Shown: one piece after another, positions 22,542 through 34,365 of the stretch
How the letters are laid out: the number at the start of each line of letters is the position of its first letter
How positions within the stretch are numbered: the first letter of the stretch is position 1
Assembly (NCBI RefSeq): GCF_051106095.1
Contig: NC_135786.1
Span: forward strand, 210,003,501 to 210,067,500
Direction: 5' to 3'
Length of the DNA: 64,000 bases
DNA from: Pogona vitticeps
Taxonomy: Eukaryota > Chordata > Lepidosauria > Squamata > Agamidae
Made by a program: the position numbers and the translations under genes
The notes under the pieces: model-generated
Told to the model about the DNA's origin: nothing
Databases searched by the model: none
What the model saw: the letters and a program-made list of their open reading frames with translations, nothing else

Positions 22542-22971
22542 CTAAAGAGAGTGCCAGGGGTTAATTGGTTTTGTGTGATTTTTGAGTGAGAAAGGAGCTA
22601 CGGTGATTTGATCAACACAAATCTAACTAATAAAATAGCCTGCCTTATCTAAACAAGTATAATTGTCTGTCAGTGTTAATTATTATGCTGTGGATTTATA
22701 TTAATGGAATCCTATAAATTAGGTCTTCCTGCTTATGCCTCTGTCTTGTTCAATTTCTATGTAAAACATCTCTTCTGTATTTAAAGGGTCACTGTCTGGG
22801 AGATTTAGATTTCATTTAATTTTTTTTAAGACCACAAGGTTTTCCCAAAACAGAGATCAATAAAAAACTGTTTTAAGAGTAGATTTTACATCAGAAAAGA
22901 AACACATCTGAAATCTTGGTTTTAAAGCTCCTTCCTCCAAGCCTCATTAAAAGCAAAGCATGCTACTTATG

Positions 22972-23182
22972 TACCGCCCCATAGCACTTCAAGCACTCTC
23001 TGGGTGGTTTTACAAGTTAATTATGCAGGCTACACATTCTCCCCCCCCCCCAGCGAGCTGGGTATTTATTTTACTGACCTCAGAAGGATAGAAGGCTGAG
23101 TCAACCTTGAGCCGGCTACCTGGGATTGAACCCCAGGTCGTGAGCACAGTTTTAGCTGTAGTACAGCAGTTTAACCACCATC
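22972..23182 (-). mobile_element. tRNA-derived SINE with L2-like 3' end
   Basis: Read on the minus strand, the tRNA-like head has 'GGGTTCAATCCCAGGTAGCC' as B-box region, a conserved centre ('CAAGGTTGACTCAGCCTTCT'), and an end 'ACCACCCAGAGAGTGCTTGA' with 'GTGCTATGGGGCGGTAC' form, as in L2-mobilised SINEs. A C13 run (23,041-23,053) lies inside. The same 3' end is found alone at 54,013-54,085. Confidence 0.7.
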
Positions 23183-24007
23183 AGAACTGCCACCAGAGCT
23201 TTAATTTTCCATCCATCTTGAAATTATCATGAAAGAGAGTCTCCCAGTTTCCCAAAAGTTTGTTGCCATCATACAGAACTGGTAGCTATCATTGTTCTAT
23301 GTCAGTTGGTCTCAGTCTTTCATGTCTAATGTCCACATATCACCAGTCATCCAGTCAAAGACTCCAGTTCCCACAATTACATATAGTGCCATAATAGAAA
23401 ACAAGAGCTGGCGTTCTGTTGTTATAATTGTCATTTACCGAAAGCATTAAGCACATAAACATTGCAGTAGTATTTTGGGGAGTAAACAAATGAACGAACA
23501 AATGGAATAATTCCACTGGTAACTGACATTTGTAATAATTCCATTAGAATATAAACACAAATACAGCTTTTAAAAATTGTGGCAGTATTAATTCTCAAGG
23601 AAGGGCAATCCAAAAGGAAGGTGAAATTCAGTCCATGTTCAGTAGCCAAGTGCCCATTTAGACCAAGAGCCAAGAAATTCACAACTGCTTGACCAGATCT
23701 GGAGCCAAATAGAGAAATTATTCCCAATTAATTAACAATTAAATTAAACCCTCCTCCAGTCTGAGGGTTTTGTAGCTGAGATGCCAGAGTTCCATCTGAA
23801 CTTCAGCATATGGTTTCTCCAGGATACCTCCTACTTCTGGGGAGACCCCTAGTGTGAAAGAGTTGCCAAGCAGAAGTTTTAAATGTCACCTGGGATCATG
23901 ATTTCTAATGCAAGGGGCACAGCCTTGACTTCATGGAGTATAAAGCCAACAACCTGCTGTTTATGGTCTTCACAGCTACAGAGATGCCCAGGGGAAGTAT
24001 TAACCAA
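23183..24007. other. No gene or clear repeat seen
   Basis: Open frames at 23,431-23,727 and 23,883-24,095 have no known domain. The right end of the second runs into the L2 copy. Confidence 0.45.
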
Positions 24008-24383
24008 GTTCTACCCGGATCACACGGGCGAGCCAGGAGGTGAGGCTGAGGAGCTTAACGCCGAGGGAGGCCCGGAAAGAGAAAACAAGAAATAGGGCCT
24101 TCTCGGCAGTGGCTCCTCGCTTGTGGAACAACTTACCTCCTGGTATTCGCGGAGCTCCCTCACTGGGCACCTTTAAGAATCTATTAAAAACCTGGATGTT
24201 TCGGCAGGCCTTCTCACCAGATTATCTTTGATTTTCTTTTCCCTTTTATTGTTTCTTTATTCTAATTCTTCTGTAATCTGTTGTTTTATTTTATTGTATT
24301 TTATATTTGTTGTTGGCCGCCTAGAGTAGTCCATTGGACTAGATAGGCGGGATATAAATTAAATAAATAAATAAATAAATAAA
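24008..24383 (+). mobile_element. L2 LINE 3' fragment with (AAAT)n tail
   Basis: It encodes the last L2 block 'LTPREARKEKTRNRAFSAVA', then 'PRLWNNLPPGIR', 'FKNLLKTWMFRQAF', ending in a stop, a 3' untranslated region with 'GGCCGCCTAGAGTAGTCC' and 'GATAGGCGGGATATAAAT', and (AAAT)n. It is closely related to the copy at 26.0-27.5 kb. The final ~60 codons are open, so it is fairly young. Confidence 0.88.
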
Positions 24384-24638
24384 TTGTTCCTTAAATTAAC
24401 AAAGGCATCAGAACCTAACATGATAGAAGGCTAGCCTGACAAATACACCTTCATAGCAAAGGAACTGGTGCAAGGCTGATTCTTTGAAGAGTGAGACTTG
24501 ATAGAATCTCTCTCACACACACCAGACCTAGAACCTGTGCTAGGCCAGGGGAATGGAAGAATGAAACTGAATTATTCCAAACACAAAGAGATTATGATTT
24601 GAGACAGCTGACACTATCCTAACTACACAACAATAAAA

Positions 24639-25262
24639 CCTCTATTTATTTATTTATTTATTTACAATATTTTTCAGCCGCACCATTGCCAGTGGCTTCT
24701 GGGCGGCGTACAACATCAAAACCTAAAAACATTAAAAACATTTTAAGAAACAGTATAAAATACCATATATTAAAATATTTCTTAAAACAATTAAAACATT
24801 AAAAGTAATTAATTAAAATGCTGGGTGAACAGAAAGGTCTTTGCCTGGCGCCGAAAGGCCAAGAGTGTCGGAGCCAGGCGGATCTCTCTAGGGAGGGTGT
24901 TCCAAAGTTGGGGGGCAACAACCGAGAAGGCCCTATTCCGACATGCCATCCCCTTCACCTCTTTCAGGGATGGCACCTTCAGAAGGGCCTCCTGGCCTGA
25001 TCTTAGAGGACGGGCAGGCACATATGGAAGAAGGCGGTCCTTTAGGTAACCAGGTCCTAAGCCGTTTAGGGCTTTATATGTCAAAGTAAGCACTTTGAAT
25101 TGGGCCCGAGCAGCAACCGGCAGCCAGTGTAAATTTTTCAGAACCGGCGTAATATGAGTCCGTGCGGCGGCACCACTTACCAGCCGCGCAGCCTGGTTCT
25201 GTGCCAGTTGCAGTCGTCGGACCGTCTTCAAAGGCTGCCCCTCTAGAAACTTTCCACAAGAC
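24639..25262 (-). mobile_element. L2-group LINE 3' fragment, second subfamily
   Basis: A 151-codon minus-strand frame (25,264-24,809) encodes the C-terminal reverse-transcriptase region: 'VRRLQLAQNQAARLVSGAA', 'ITPVLKNLHWLPVAARAQFK', 'LTYKALNGLGPGYL', 'NRAFSVVAPQLWNTLPREI', 'KTFLFTQHF'. It is followed by a 3' untranslated region with 'GCCGCCCAGAAGCCACTGGC' and a (TAAA)n tail at 24,639-24,664. Its sequence differs clearly from the 26 kb copy (e.g. SLKEVKGMACRNRAF in place of TPREARKEETRNRAF), so at least two L2-group lineages were active. It is 5'-truncated at 25,262; the frame is intact. Confidence 0.88.
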
Positions 25263-25989
25263 AATGGGGTTGAGAAAGGCTGTTATTTGTAGCCAAGGCT
25301 TGGGGTTCCTCCACTAGATAACTGGTTCTCTGAATTGCCCACCATTTTAGTGACTCACTGTGTCATACGGGTTTGTGAGTTATTAAAATGAGCAACTCAC
25401 AGAAATCCAACATATACTGTATCACAAGAGCTGCTGCTGTCACTGCCAAGAAAGGTGTCATCAAAAGACTTAATGAGAAGGATTTCTTCAACTTTGGAGT
25501 CAGTCTTGTGGTGGAAGAGGCGGCTTGCCAGTCATCATAAAGATAAAGTTGTGTCTAGATTTACTCTGGGTAGTTCATCACTCTTTGGAGATAAATTGTT
25601 TTAAAAGATAAAGCTTAAGAATTCATAATAAAGATATAAAGGAAGGCAAAGGGGAAGTAGATAGGAAGCTGAGCAGGATAAGTAACCTTTAACTTATTCT
25701 TTGTCTGTTCACAAATCAAGAGCTGTAATTAATGTGCAAAGAACTATGTGATTAAAAAAGGTATTGTGTGGCAAGATGATCTTTATTTTCAGCTAATTAG
25801 CTTGAATCAGTCTCCACTTAATTTGCACCTCTCAAAATCCATTAAATGGAAATGGAGATAAGATGTATTAAAGCTGACAAGGGCTTATTGGAATTTGACA
25901 GCTGTCAGAAGGTAAACCGAGTAGATGTAAAAAGTAAAATAATATATTTAGTCCAGCAGGTTTTTGACCTCACAGTAATTCATTGGGTT
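25263..25989. other. No gene or clear repeat seen
   Basis: Unique-looking AT-rich sequence between two L2 copies. Confidence 0.5.
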
Positions 25990-27470
25990 TATTTGCTAGC
26001 CTCAGCAAAGTGGTTGAGAGGGTGGTGGCAGACCAGCTTCAGGTGCTCTTAGACGAAACCAATGCTCTAGACCCATTTCAGTCGGCTTCAGGCCGCGCTA
26101 TGGTACAGAGACGGCACTGGTCGCACTGCTGGATGACCTGTTGAGGGAGGCCGACAGGGGCAATGTGTCCTTGTTGGTCCTCCTCGACATCTCAGCTGCC
26201 TTTGATACCGTCGACCACGGTATCCTCCTGGGGAGGCTCTCCGAGCTGGGAGTCGGCGGCCTGGCACTTGCCTGGCTCCGCTCCTTCCTGGAGGACCGCC
26301 CCCAGAGAGTGCAGATTGGGGAGAATGTCTCGACCCCGTGGAGTCTCAATTGTGGGGTTCCACAGAGGTCGATCATCTCCCCAATGCTGTTTAACATCTT
26401 CATGAGGCCGCTGGGCGGGGTCATCAGAGGGTGTGGGGCATCGTGTCACCAGTACGCTGATGACACACAGCTCTACATCTCTTTTACTCCAACTTCAGTG
26501 GATGCCGTCCAGTCCCTTCAGCGCTGCCTGGACACCGTACTGGAATGGATGCAGTCAAATGCATTGAGGCTGAACCCGGACAAGACGGAGGTCTTGAGGG
26601 TGGGTGGCCCTCCCGTCAGCGGCATAGGTGACTCCCTTTCTTTTGGAGGGATGACCCTTGCCACAAAGAGTGAGGTCCGCAGCTTGGGGATACATCTGGA
26701 CCCGGCGCTAACCATGGAAACCCAGGTGGCGTCCGTGGTCCGTTCTGCCTATTTTCATCTATGGCGGATTGCCCAGCTGCGGCCATATCTTGATCGGGGG
26801 GCCCTCACTACTCTAGTCCACGCGCTCATAATCTCGAGATTAGACCATTGTAATGCACTCTACGTGGGGCTGCCTTTGAGGCTCATGCGGAAACTCCAGA
26901 TGGTCCAGAACGCGGCAGCCAGGCTTATTAGTGGGGTGAGAAAATATCAGCACATCTCCCCCACTCTGGCTGCGCTGCACTGGTTACCTATTCGTTTCCG
27001 CATTGACTTCAAAGTATTAATGATTACATATAAAGCCCTAAACGGTTTGGGACCTCAATATTTGGCAGATCGCCTCCACCCACCCAGATCTACCCGAGTC
27101 ACCCGACATAGCCAGCAGGGACGGCTGAGGGGACTGACGCCGAGGGAGGCCCGGAAGGAGGAAACAAGAAACCGGGCCTTCTCGGCAGTTGCCCCTCAGC
27201 TGTGGAACACACTTCCCACTGAAATTCGGTTGGCACCCTCGCTGGGTGTGTTCAAAAACCAACTAAAAACATGGTTATTCAGACAGGCCTTCCCCCCAGT
27301 CACCTAAGTTCTTTTCCCCCTTTTTTCTGGTTCTTAATGTTGCCATCTTGGATAATATTAATTATAATAATTGCATTATGTTAGTTATTGTTCTACATTG
27401 TTTTAATGTGTTTTAATTTTTGTAAGCCGCCCCGAGTAGACGTTGTCTGGGGGGGGGGGTAAAAATTGAA

Positions 27471-27545
<75 letters not shown>
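25990..27545 (+). mobile_element. L2 LINE, 3' half: reverse transcriptase, 3' UTR and (AAAT)n tail
   Basis: This is the best-preserved LINE of the window. From about 25,990 it spells 'SKVVERVVADQLQVLLDET', then after a one-base deletion at 26,084-26,085 the frame is open to the stop at 27,305-27,307. Blocks in order: 'GFRPRYGTETALVALLDD', 'LLDISAAFDTVDHGILL', 'GVPQRSIISPMLFNI', 'YADDTQLYIS' (catalytic YADD), 'LDHCNALYVGLPLRLM', 'LTPREARKEETRNRAFSAVA'. YADDTQLY is typical of L2 rather than CR1. The usual GVPQGS is GVPQRS here, so a conserved glycine is lost. The 3' UTR has 'GCCGCCCCGAGTAGACG' and a G-run, then a ~75-bp (AAAT)n. The endonuclease and N-terminal part are absent (5' truncation). 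Confidence 0.93.
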
Positions 27546-27689
27546 AATAGCCACTTTTTCAGAGAAGGGGGAATTGCTTGTAACACAGGTGAGAAACACA
27601 TGACTTTGTCTGTACAAAAGTTTAATATGAAATATCTGCATCATTTTTCACACGTAAAGTCTTTTTCACACGTAAAGCTTTGGGGTACC

Positions 27690-28103
27690 CCACTTGTGAA
27701 CTCTTCCCAGTTAGAGAAGGACCCATTAATCATCACCCTTTGAGTACAATTCTGTAGCCAACTGTATATCCACCTGACATTTTATCTATCCAGCCCACAC
27801 CTAGTTACCTTGCTAATAAGGATATTAAGGGCTACATTGTCAAAAGCTTTGCTGAAGTCAAGATATACTGCATCTATAGCATTCCCTCTGTTTATCAGGG
27901 AGGTGACCTGATCAAAAAACTAGATCAAATTAGTTTGGCAGGATTTGTTCTTGACCAATCCGTGTTGGCTTCTAGTTATTACTGCATTGTTTTCTAGGTC
28001 TTTGCACAATGACCACTTTACGATCTGTTCCAGAATTTTGCCTGGGATTGACGTCAGGCTGGCTGGCCTGTAGTTCCCAGGTTCCTCTTATTTGCCTTTT
28101 TTA
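27690..28103 (-). mobile_element. CR1 LINE fragment, reverse-transcriptase core
   Basis: The minus strand reads, from 28,090 downwards, 'GNYRPASLTSIPGKILEQIV', 'ITRSQHGLVKNKSCQTNLI' and 'VYLDFSKAFDNVALNILI' in one broken frame. These are the CR1 fingers and first palm block. Both ends are truncated and there are internal stops. Confidence 0.85.
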
Positions 28104-28184
28104 TGATGGCCGTATGGAACATTCACAGTGAAAGAGAGAATGCACTTGCTGAGAAACTGCACCAAAGGAGGAGATGCCTTGCTT

Positions 28185-28295
28185 GCAGGTATTTCTTGCA
28201 GGTTTTCCTGAGGCAGCTGTCTGACTGCTGTGGGTCGCAGGATGCTATAGTAGATAACCTGCTTTGTCCTAGGAAGACTCTTCGAGGGAATAACA
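28185..28295 (+). mobile_element. CR1-type 3' end fragment
   Basis: 'TTTCCTGAGGCAGCTGTCTG', 'CTGTGGGTCGCAGGATGCTA' and 'GGAAGACTCTTCGA' follow the 3' untranslated end of the CR1 copy at 34,835-35,285. It is diverged and lies in the opposite orientation to the adjacent CR1 piece, so the two are separate insertions. Confidence 0.55.
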
Positions 28296-31009
28296 GTCAG
28301 CACCATGTGAGCACACCACTGATGACTAATTAGAAATCTTCACTTATCAGTAGCTGCAGTGTCAGCTGACTCTATCTGTTGCCACCACCTTCATGGGATG
28401 CACCTGTAATCATCCATTGACCAAAACAGCCTACCAGAAATCAGAAATGTTTGGACACTCTATTTGGACAAATGTGCAAAAACAGTCTGAATTAGGGGTT
28501 GCAGAATGGATTAGGATAGTAGAATGAATATCTAGTGTAGTGTAATGGATGCATCATACACGGATACACCACACTGGGTATTTATTTGGAGTTTGCCAAG
28601 TTTTGGGTGCCAAGTACCATTTTTCCTTCTCTCCTCCAATCTGTTTCTATTTTAGCATGGCATTGATCTAGTGCTATGCCACTTCAAACCTACATACAAA
28701 AAGATAAATATTGCAAAAACACGATTTAGACCAGACATTGTGATTCTTAAAGAATAAAGGAAATGGCTGTTACAGTATTTGTGGGCTGCGTCATAGGCCA
28801 CTGATGCTGGGTTTGCTAAATGAAAGCTGCTGAGTCTGGCATCAACTGTCTCAAGGCAGGTAAGCTCCACCCCAAGAAAGGCACAAGATATGGTTGAAGT
28901 GAATAATTGTTCCTGGTACAAAGGGGGGGGAAACGGGAAAACTGGGATCTAGAGCACTGAAGTGCCAATATTTCACACAACTTACAACCACAATAAAGTT
29001 GATACACATATGACACACAAAATATTTGGTGTTAAATCATTTTCTAAACCCTGAACAAGCTCTTGATTTAATTCTACAATGTACTGTATTTGTGCCCTCT
29101 GTTGGGTTGCTTGGAACCCAAACAGGCATGTTGCTGAGGAACAAGGTATGGCATATTTCCCAGCAGAATTGCTGGATTCCAGTGGCAGAAGGAATAGATT
29201 TTTCAATGACAAGCAATGGGAAGGTGTTTTTCTTTGGCAAGGAGTGAGAGGGGAAAAGTTCCCCACCCTGACACATGGCAATTGCAATAGGCTAGTTGGT
29301 TCATCAGCTGAGGCCAGGGGAAGCACAAAGTTCTATTCCCTTTTCCTTCTTCAGAAGCACCACACCCACGTACAAATAGTGAATTCACATACAACAGCAC
29401 TTGGCAGGTGATTAAACTTAATCCAGATTTCATTTTCTGTTGAGGAAAGATCTAATTGGAAGTGATAACAATCAACATTTCTTAGTTTAGACCCAAAATA
29501 ATAAAAAAAATATATAATGTATGTATGCGCATCTGATATTAACAGTCAGAGATAATGAAACTGAGAAAGTGTTATTGAATTTCTTAGGGGGTTGAGATGA
29601 AATAAGTAGATCAAATAAACTAATAAAAATGTTAAGAATGACATTTTTATTATAAATATTTTGATTGTGATTATATTTCATTCCTGTTCCTAGTAATTTC
29701 CTATTGTTTCACATATTCCTCTCTCTCAATGGATGCAAACTTATTAAATTATAGATCTGTCTTTTTCATGGGGAAACCAATAGCCCACATTTTCATATAA
29801 TGACAATATTTTTGAAAAATAAATAACATCTATTTGAGCATTACTAAAAAGAACAAAGGAACAAATATGCTTGATCCAGGATTGCTCTAAAATTTACTGC
29901 TCATAAATTGATTTCAATGTCCAAAAACCTTAGCCTTGACTTCATCTGACTCTGTTCTGTCTCTCTTGCACACACTGGGAAACAGAACTGTGTGGACCAC
30001 ATTGCCTGCCTTGCACCCCTTAAACTAGCCTGCTGTCCTTGACCCCCCCCCACACTCCTTTCCATTGCCCATTGTGTTGGAATAGTATTCAACTGCCTGT
30101 CTAGTTGATTTAAGTGTATGGAATAGATAAGCAGCCATCTTGTCCTTTAATTCAGGTTGTTAAAGTTCCTGAGCTAACTATGTCCACCTGTATTAGTTTA
30201 ATCTACAAATCTGTCTGAACTGGGGGTACCTATTGTCTACCTCCCACCTCATGCCTCATATTTGTCTGCTTCTCTCTTCTGGTAATATTACTTGCCATTA
30301 CAGGGTGATGAATTTCCTCCAATTAATGAGATGCTGCTTGCATTCATGGTCTCATGACACCATGCATACTTCATTAATCAGCAGCAATTCAACACTGAGA
30401 CTTAAACCATTTCATGTATTCACCTATAAGATTCTGACCTATATTTTCCTAGGGGTGATTTACATGCTTAGGTTCTCTGTCCATGTTCAGACATCACAGT
30501 CAAAGTCATGTTTGGCTGTTATGAAATGGCTTTAGGATGCATAGTTTAATGCACCCTTGAAAAGGAAAGACATCTCATTTAATCTTATCTGATCTGGAGG
30601 CAAATGATAAGGGCATTACAGCTCTTCTATAAAGGGGTAGAAAGTGATGAACATTTTAGGTCCCCCCATATTCGCATCACCATGGTGGTCCTTAACACCA
30701 TGTCCCATTGGGAAAGCAAATTTCTGCATGAGAAAGGCTTATCAACTTAAAAAGGTTATCTCCGCTTGATTTAGAAACCTGGTCTTCCAAGATTCTAAAT
30801 CTCCCAGGGAATGCCCTTGTGTCAAGAAACTTCACTGCTTCAAATGTTTAACTTCCCCCACCAAAATGGCAGGAAATGAACAGTGGTATAGCAGAACATT
30901 TAGAAGGGCAGATGCCACCCATGATCTCCACAGCCACAAAGAGAGTCACAAAACCCAGCAATGTTGATCCAAGTCCATATTATATGCATATATATACACA
31001 AATGGATTC
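28296..31009. other. No gene or clear repeat seen (2.7 kb)
   Basis: The longest stretch without a recognisable element. Open frames around 28,982-29,433 overlap on both strands without any family resemblance. This is a candidate for old unique or conserved noncoding DNA, which only comparison with other genomes could tell. Confidence 0.45.
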
Positions 31010-31165
31010 TCAGTGTGGTAGAGTGGATAGAGTGGATAGATTAGCACTCAAGAAAACAGGGTTCAAATCCCCACTTGGCCATAGAAACGCACTGAGGAAC
31101 TCATTAAATTTCTCACTAACTTTGAAAGCCCTGTTAGTGTTGCTATAAATCAGTTCTGATGCCAT
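31010..31165 (+). mobile_element. tRNA-derived SINE with RTE-like tail
   Basis: The head has 'AAACAGGGTTCAAATCCCCA' (B box). The body has 'GAAAGCCCTGTTAGTGTTGC' and the tail 'TATAAATCAGTTCTGATGCC' + 'ATGGCACAGAACAACAACA'. The tail parallels the RTE-type LINE end. A further tail-only copy is at 52,000-52,075. Confidence 0.7.
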
Positions 31166-31721
31166 GGCACAGAACAACAACATATGCACAAACACAATCA
31201 AAGAGCAACAGTACCTATTGTAAATTGATCAAGGTCCAATGACAGTAACAAAATGCAGAGTTGGAAGGGTAGGACAGCTGATGACCTAATTATACCCTGC
31301 AAGACTTAATTCTGCTGCAGCACTGGTGATAAAACCAAGAATTTATGTGATGGAAGTGCTTTTCCTCTCCCATAGGGATATTTATGGGAGGAGAAGACCC
31401 ATGCTGGGCGTACAATTTATTATGTGGCCATGATGGCCTACTGGAGGGAAGGAACTGAAATTCATAACAAAAAGAAACAAATGGAGATGGAACCACACAT
31501 GATAAAAGCTAATTTTTGATGCTCAGACTATAATTCATTTGGGACATCTGACCTACAGAAAACAGCAGTTTGGAAAACTAGTTCTTCAGATACTCTTTCA
31601 GATCATCAGCACATTTTTCACCAGTTTGTGTTATTAAACATTTACAAAAAATAAGAGAGAGAGAGAAAGAAAGGTAGTTAGAAAAATAGTAGTGACATTA
31701 GCAATTATATCAGTATTATAT
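31166..31721. other. No gene or clear repeat seen
   Basis: Unique-looking sequence with a short GA-rich patch near 31,650. Confidence 0.5.
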
Positions 31722-32185
31722 ATGCGTATGAACCAAACTATGAACAGGAAAAAAAAAACAAACCACACACCAGGCTAATTTGAGGTTTGGTTCATTGTCT
31801 AGTTTGGGGATCTTGTTTTGTCAAAAAAGAAATGAAACCCTGAAATTTTAACCACCATCTCTAGAGACAGCTGATAGTCGTGCGCATGCACATATACAGC
31901 AAACCCAATCCCGAGAAGGGAAACCTATCTCTAAAGATGGTGGAGGTGGAGGATGAAGAGTAGGAGGCAGTAGGACCAGGTAGAAGGCAACAGGAACAGT
32001 GGAAAGGGGGCAGGCAGGGGGCAGCAGAGGGGGTGGAGGCATTAGGTTCCCCTGGTTCATGAACAAAAATAAAAACAAAAAAACCAAATCATGAAAAGGT
32101 TTGTTTTTTCCAGGGCTTGGAGGTTGTTTGTGTGTACCCACAAACCATGTACCACACTGATTTTTTTCAGTTCATGCTCATCTGT
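31722..32185. mobile_element. Putative nonautonomous element with 'AGATG.GCA.GAAC' inverted ends
   Basis: The left edge is 'GCGTATGAACCAAACTATGA'. The right edge, reverse-complemented, is 'CAGATGAGCATGAACTG'. Subterminal 'AACAAACCACACACC' and 'GGTTTGTGGGTACACAC' (reverse strand) are also inverted. The centre is purine-rich on the plus strand (31,920-32,045). It shares end type with the elements at 3,042 and 33,239. It encodes no protein. Confidence 0.45.
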
Positions 32186-33238
32186 AACCAGCACTTCAAA
32201 GAGTCAGTAGCTAGCCTTAACACACATATTATTCTTCTACAAGTTTGCAAGGGCTAGAGAGGAGAAGAGAATCTCGACCAAAACCAGGTCACCTCTTCAT
32301 AGAGTGATATAGGCTACCTTAATTGGTTCATATCACTCCACAGAGAGTAACAGCGGTGCAGTTCTCGACAAAATACTTCAGCAAGTAATTACCATTTCGT
32401 AGAAATGGATCCAACATAGCTCCCTCAGAGCAGCTGCAGGAGATAGCCTCTAAAATAACAGTAACAGCAGGCTACAGTGAAAATAAAACTATTTATCCAA
32501 TCTCACTGTGCGTGCGTGCACTTGCATATATGTACACTTCTCCGCCTGCAAACATGACCTGAAAGAAATGAGATGGAAGGGGTTACATAAACCAAGTTTA
32601 ACTTGCAAGGAGAAACAAAAAGCACTGTCCACTTTGCATTAAGAGCAATGAAGGCTATTCTTTTCATAGGTTCCAGTTTGTTATTGTAACACTGCAAAAC
32701 AGGAGACAAACGTCAGGTGGTAAACAATACGAGAAAAGGCTTGTGAGTTCCATGCCTATAGACTGTTCCTTTAATGGATGGCTTGATTATTGCAAGCTGG
32801 AAGCAGAAAAGACTGCATGATTATTGGTGGAGGCAACACCATTAGCACAAAAGGGAAGGCGGCATTTGACAGAGGCGTGCAATTACTGTGAATTGTTTTC
32901 GACATGGTATTTAAATGTACTTCATTCACTGGCACAGGTCGATAAGAATTCTAAAGTGTAGGGAAACCCATGGAAGTGGTTTGACACATACAACTCCTCT
33001 CAGAAGGGCATGGGGCATCTGGAGGGTGTCACTGCTGAATGAAACTGTATCTCATTGTAATAGAGAGATATACAAAGCGATTGGTCCAGAATGATACTCT
33101 TCTGAACAGAAGCCAGAAGTACTTTTCCCACCTTAGCAAAAGTGAGGATGGATTAATATGTCAAGTATTTATTCAGTGATGTTTGATCCTCATGTTCTTT
33201 CCATCCTACTTGCAAAGAAATTCAACAGATTTGGAAAG
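32186..33238. other. No gene or clear repeat seen
   Basis: Unique-looking sequence. Confidence 0.5.
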
Positions 33239-33420
33239 AGATGGCCACGAATCAGAAAAATGGCAATTCATTTTGATTTGTGATTCAAATCACAGAGGTT
33301 AACAGAACATGGATAATGAATTTATGATTTTTTTTCCTGATGAATTGATTTGTCAATTCTTTTTTGCCTTTAAAACTCTATAACCATGCCCTAGTACCTA
33401 GAGACACCAAATTCCCCAAA

Positions 33421-33482
33421 CTCTCTCTCTCTCTCTCCCTCTCTCTCTCCCTCTTCCTCCCTCCCTCTCTCTCTCCCTCCCT

Positions 33483-33575
<93 letters not shown>
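33421..33575. repeat. (CT)n/(CCCT)n then (AACT)n microsatellite
   Basis: About 92 bp of CT and CCTC units, then about 15 AACT units that abut the minus-strand L2 3' end. Confidence 0.95.
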
Positions 33576-33576
<1 letters not shown>

Positions 33577-33790
33577 TATATGCTGCCCATCTAGACAATG
33601 TCTACTCTGGGCGGCTCACGGCAATTAAATTTAAAACAATTAAAATAACAACAATATCACAAACAAGAGCAAGTCATTCAATATGAAAAATAAGAGAATA
33701 GATTAAGTGGTGCCCAGAGGGAAGGCCTGCCTGAACAGCCAGGTCTTAAGTTGGCTTTTGAAATTACCCAGCGAAGGGGCCCTGCAAATT
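33576..33790 (-). mobile_element. L2 LINE 3' end inserted in palindromic element
   Basis: The minus strand reads the last L2 block ('GNFKSQLKTWLFRQAFPL'-like near 33,725-33,785) and 3' signature 'GCCGCCCAGAGTAGACATTG', 'TAGATGGGCAGCATATAA', followed by (AGTT)n. It is truncated at its 5' end within the last coding block. Confidence 0.75.
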
Positions 33791-34365
33791 CAGTGAAGTT
33801 TGGGTTTCAGACATCTGAGTTATAAACCCACAAAGAGGGGCCCTCAGGAAAGTTCCCTCCAGGAATATAGAGATACCAGAATCACAGAAAAGTTCCCCCT
33901 GACTCTCCTCTACAATCCCTCCAAGTTTGGTGAAGATTGGTTTCAGGCATCTATATTATACATCCACAAAGTGGAACACCACCACCCCGCCCAGGAAAGT
34001 GCCCTTTAGCAGTTGGGTTGTGGAAGCCCAATCATAGGAGACGTCTCTGTGATTTTGGTGCCTCTAAGTCCCTGGGGAGAATTTTCCTGGGGGTGGCTCT
34101 TTGTGTGTGTATAACTCAGACATCTGAAACCCAAACTTCACCAAACTTGGAGAGCTCATAGAGAAGATTCAGGAGAAGCCTCTCTGTGATGTTGGTGTTC
34201 TAGGTACTTGGGGACCCATTTTATAGTCTAATGAATCAATGAATCAAAAATTGCTACAAAATCTTAGATCCATATTTGTTGGGGGCATTGATTTGTACAA
34301 ATATGAATCAACAAATTAGCAAATTTTGACAGATTTTGAATTCATGTTCATGTCTAGTTCTTATC

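Larger units (their letters stand above)
33239..34365. mobile_element. Large palindromic nonautonomous element, interrupted by L2 tail and microsatellite
   Basis: The outer arms are inverted: 'AGATGGCCACGAATCAG' on the left and, reverse-complemented, 'AGACATGAACATGAATTC' on the right. Further in, 'CCCTAGTACCTAGAGACACC' on the left corresponds to the reverse complement of 'GGTGTTCTAGGTACTTGGGG' on the right. Inner units 'GAAGTTTGGGTTTCAGACAT' (33,796) and its reverse complement 'ATGTCTGAAACCCAAACTTC' region (34,118-34,143) form a second inverted pair, with a direct extra copy near 33,920-33,990. The block 33,421-33,790 does not belong and is a later insertion with its microsatellite. Confidence 0.6.
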
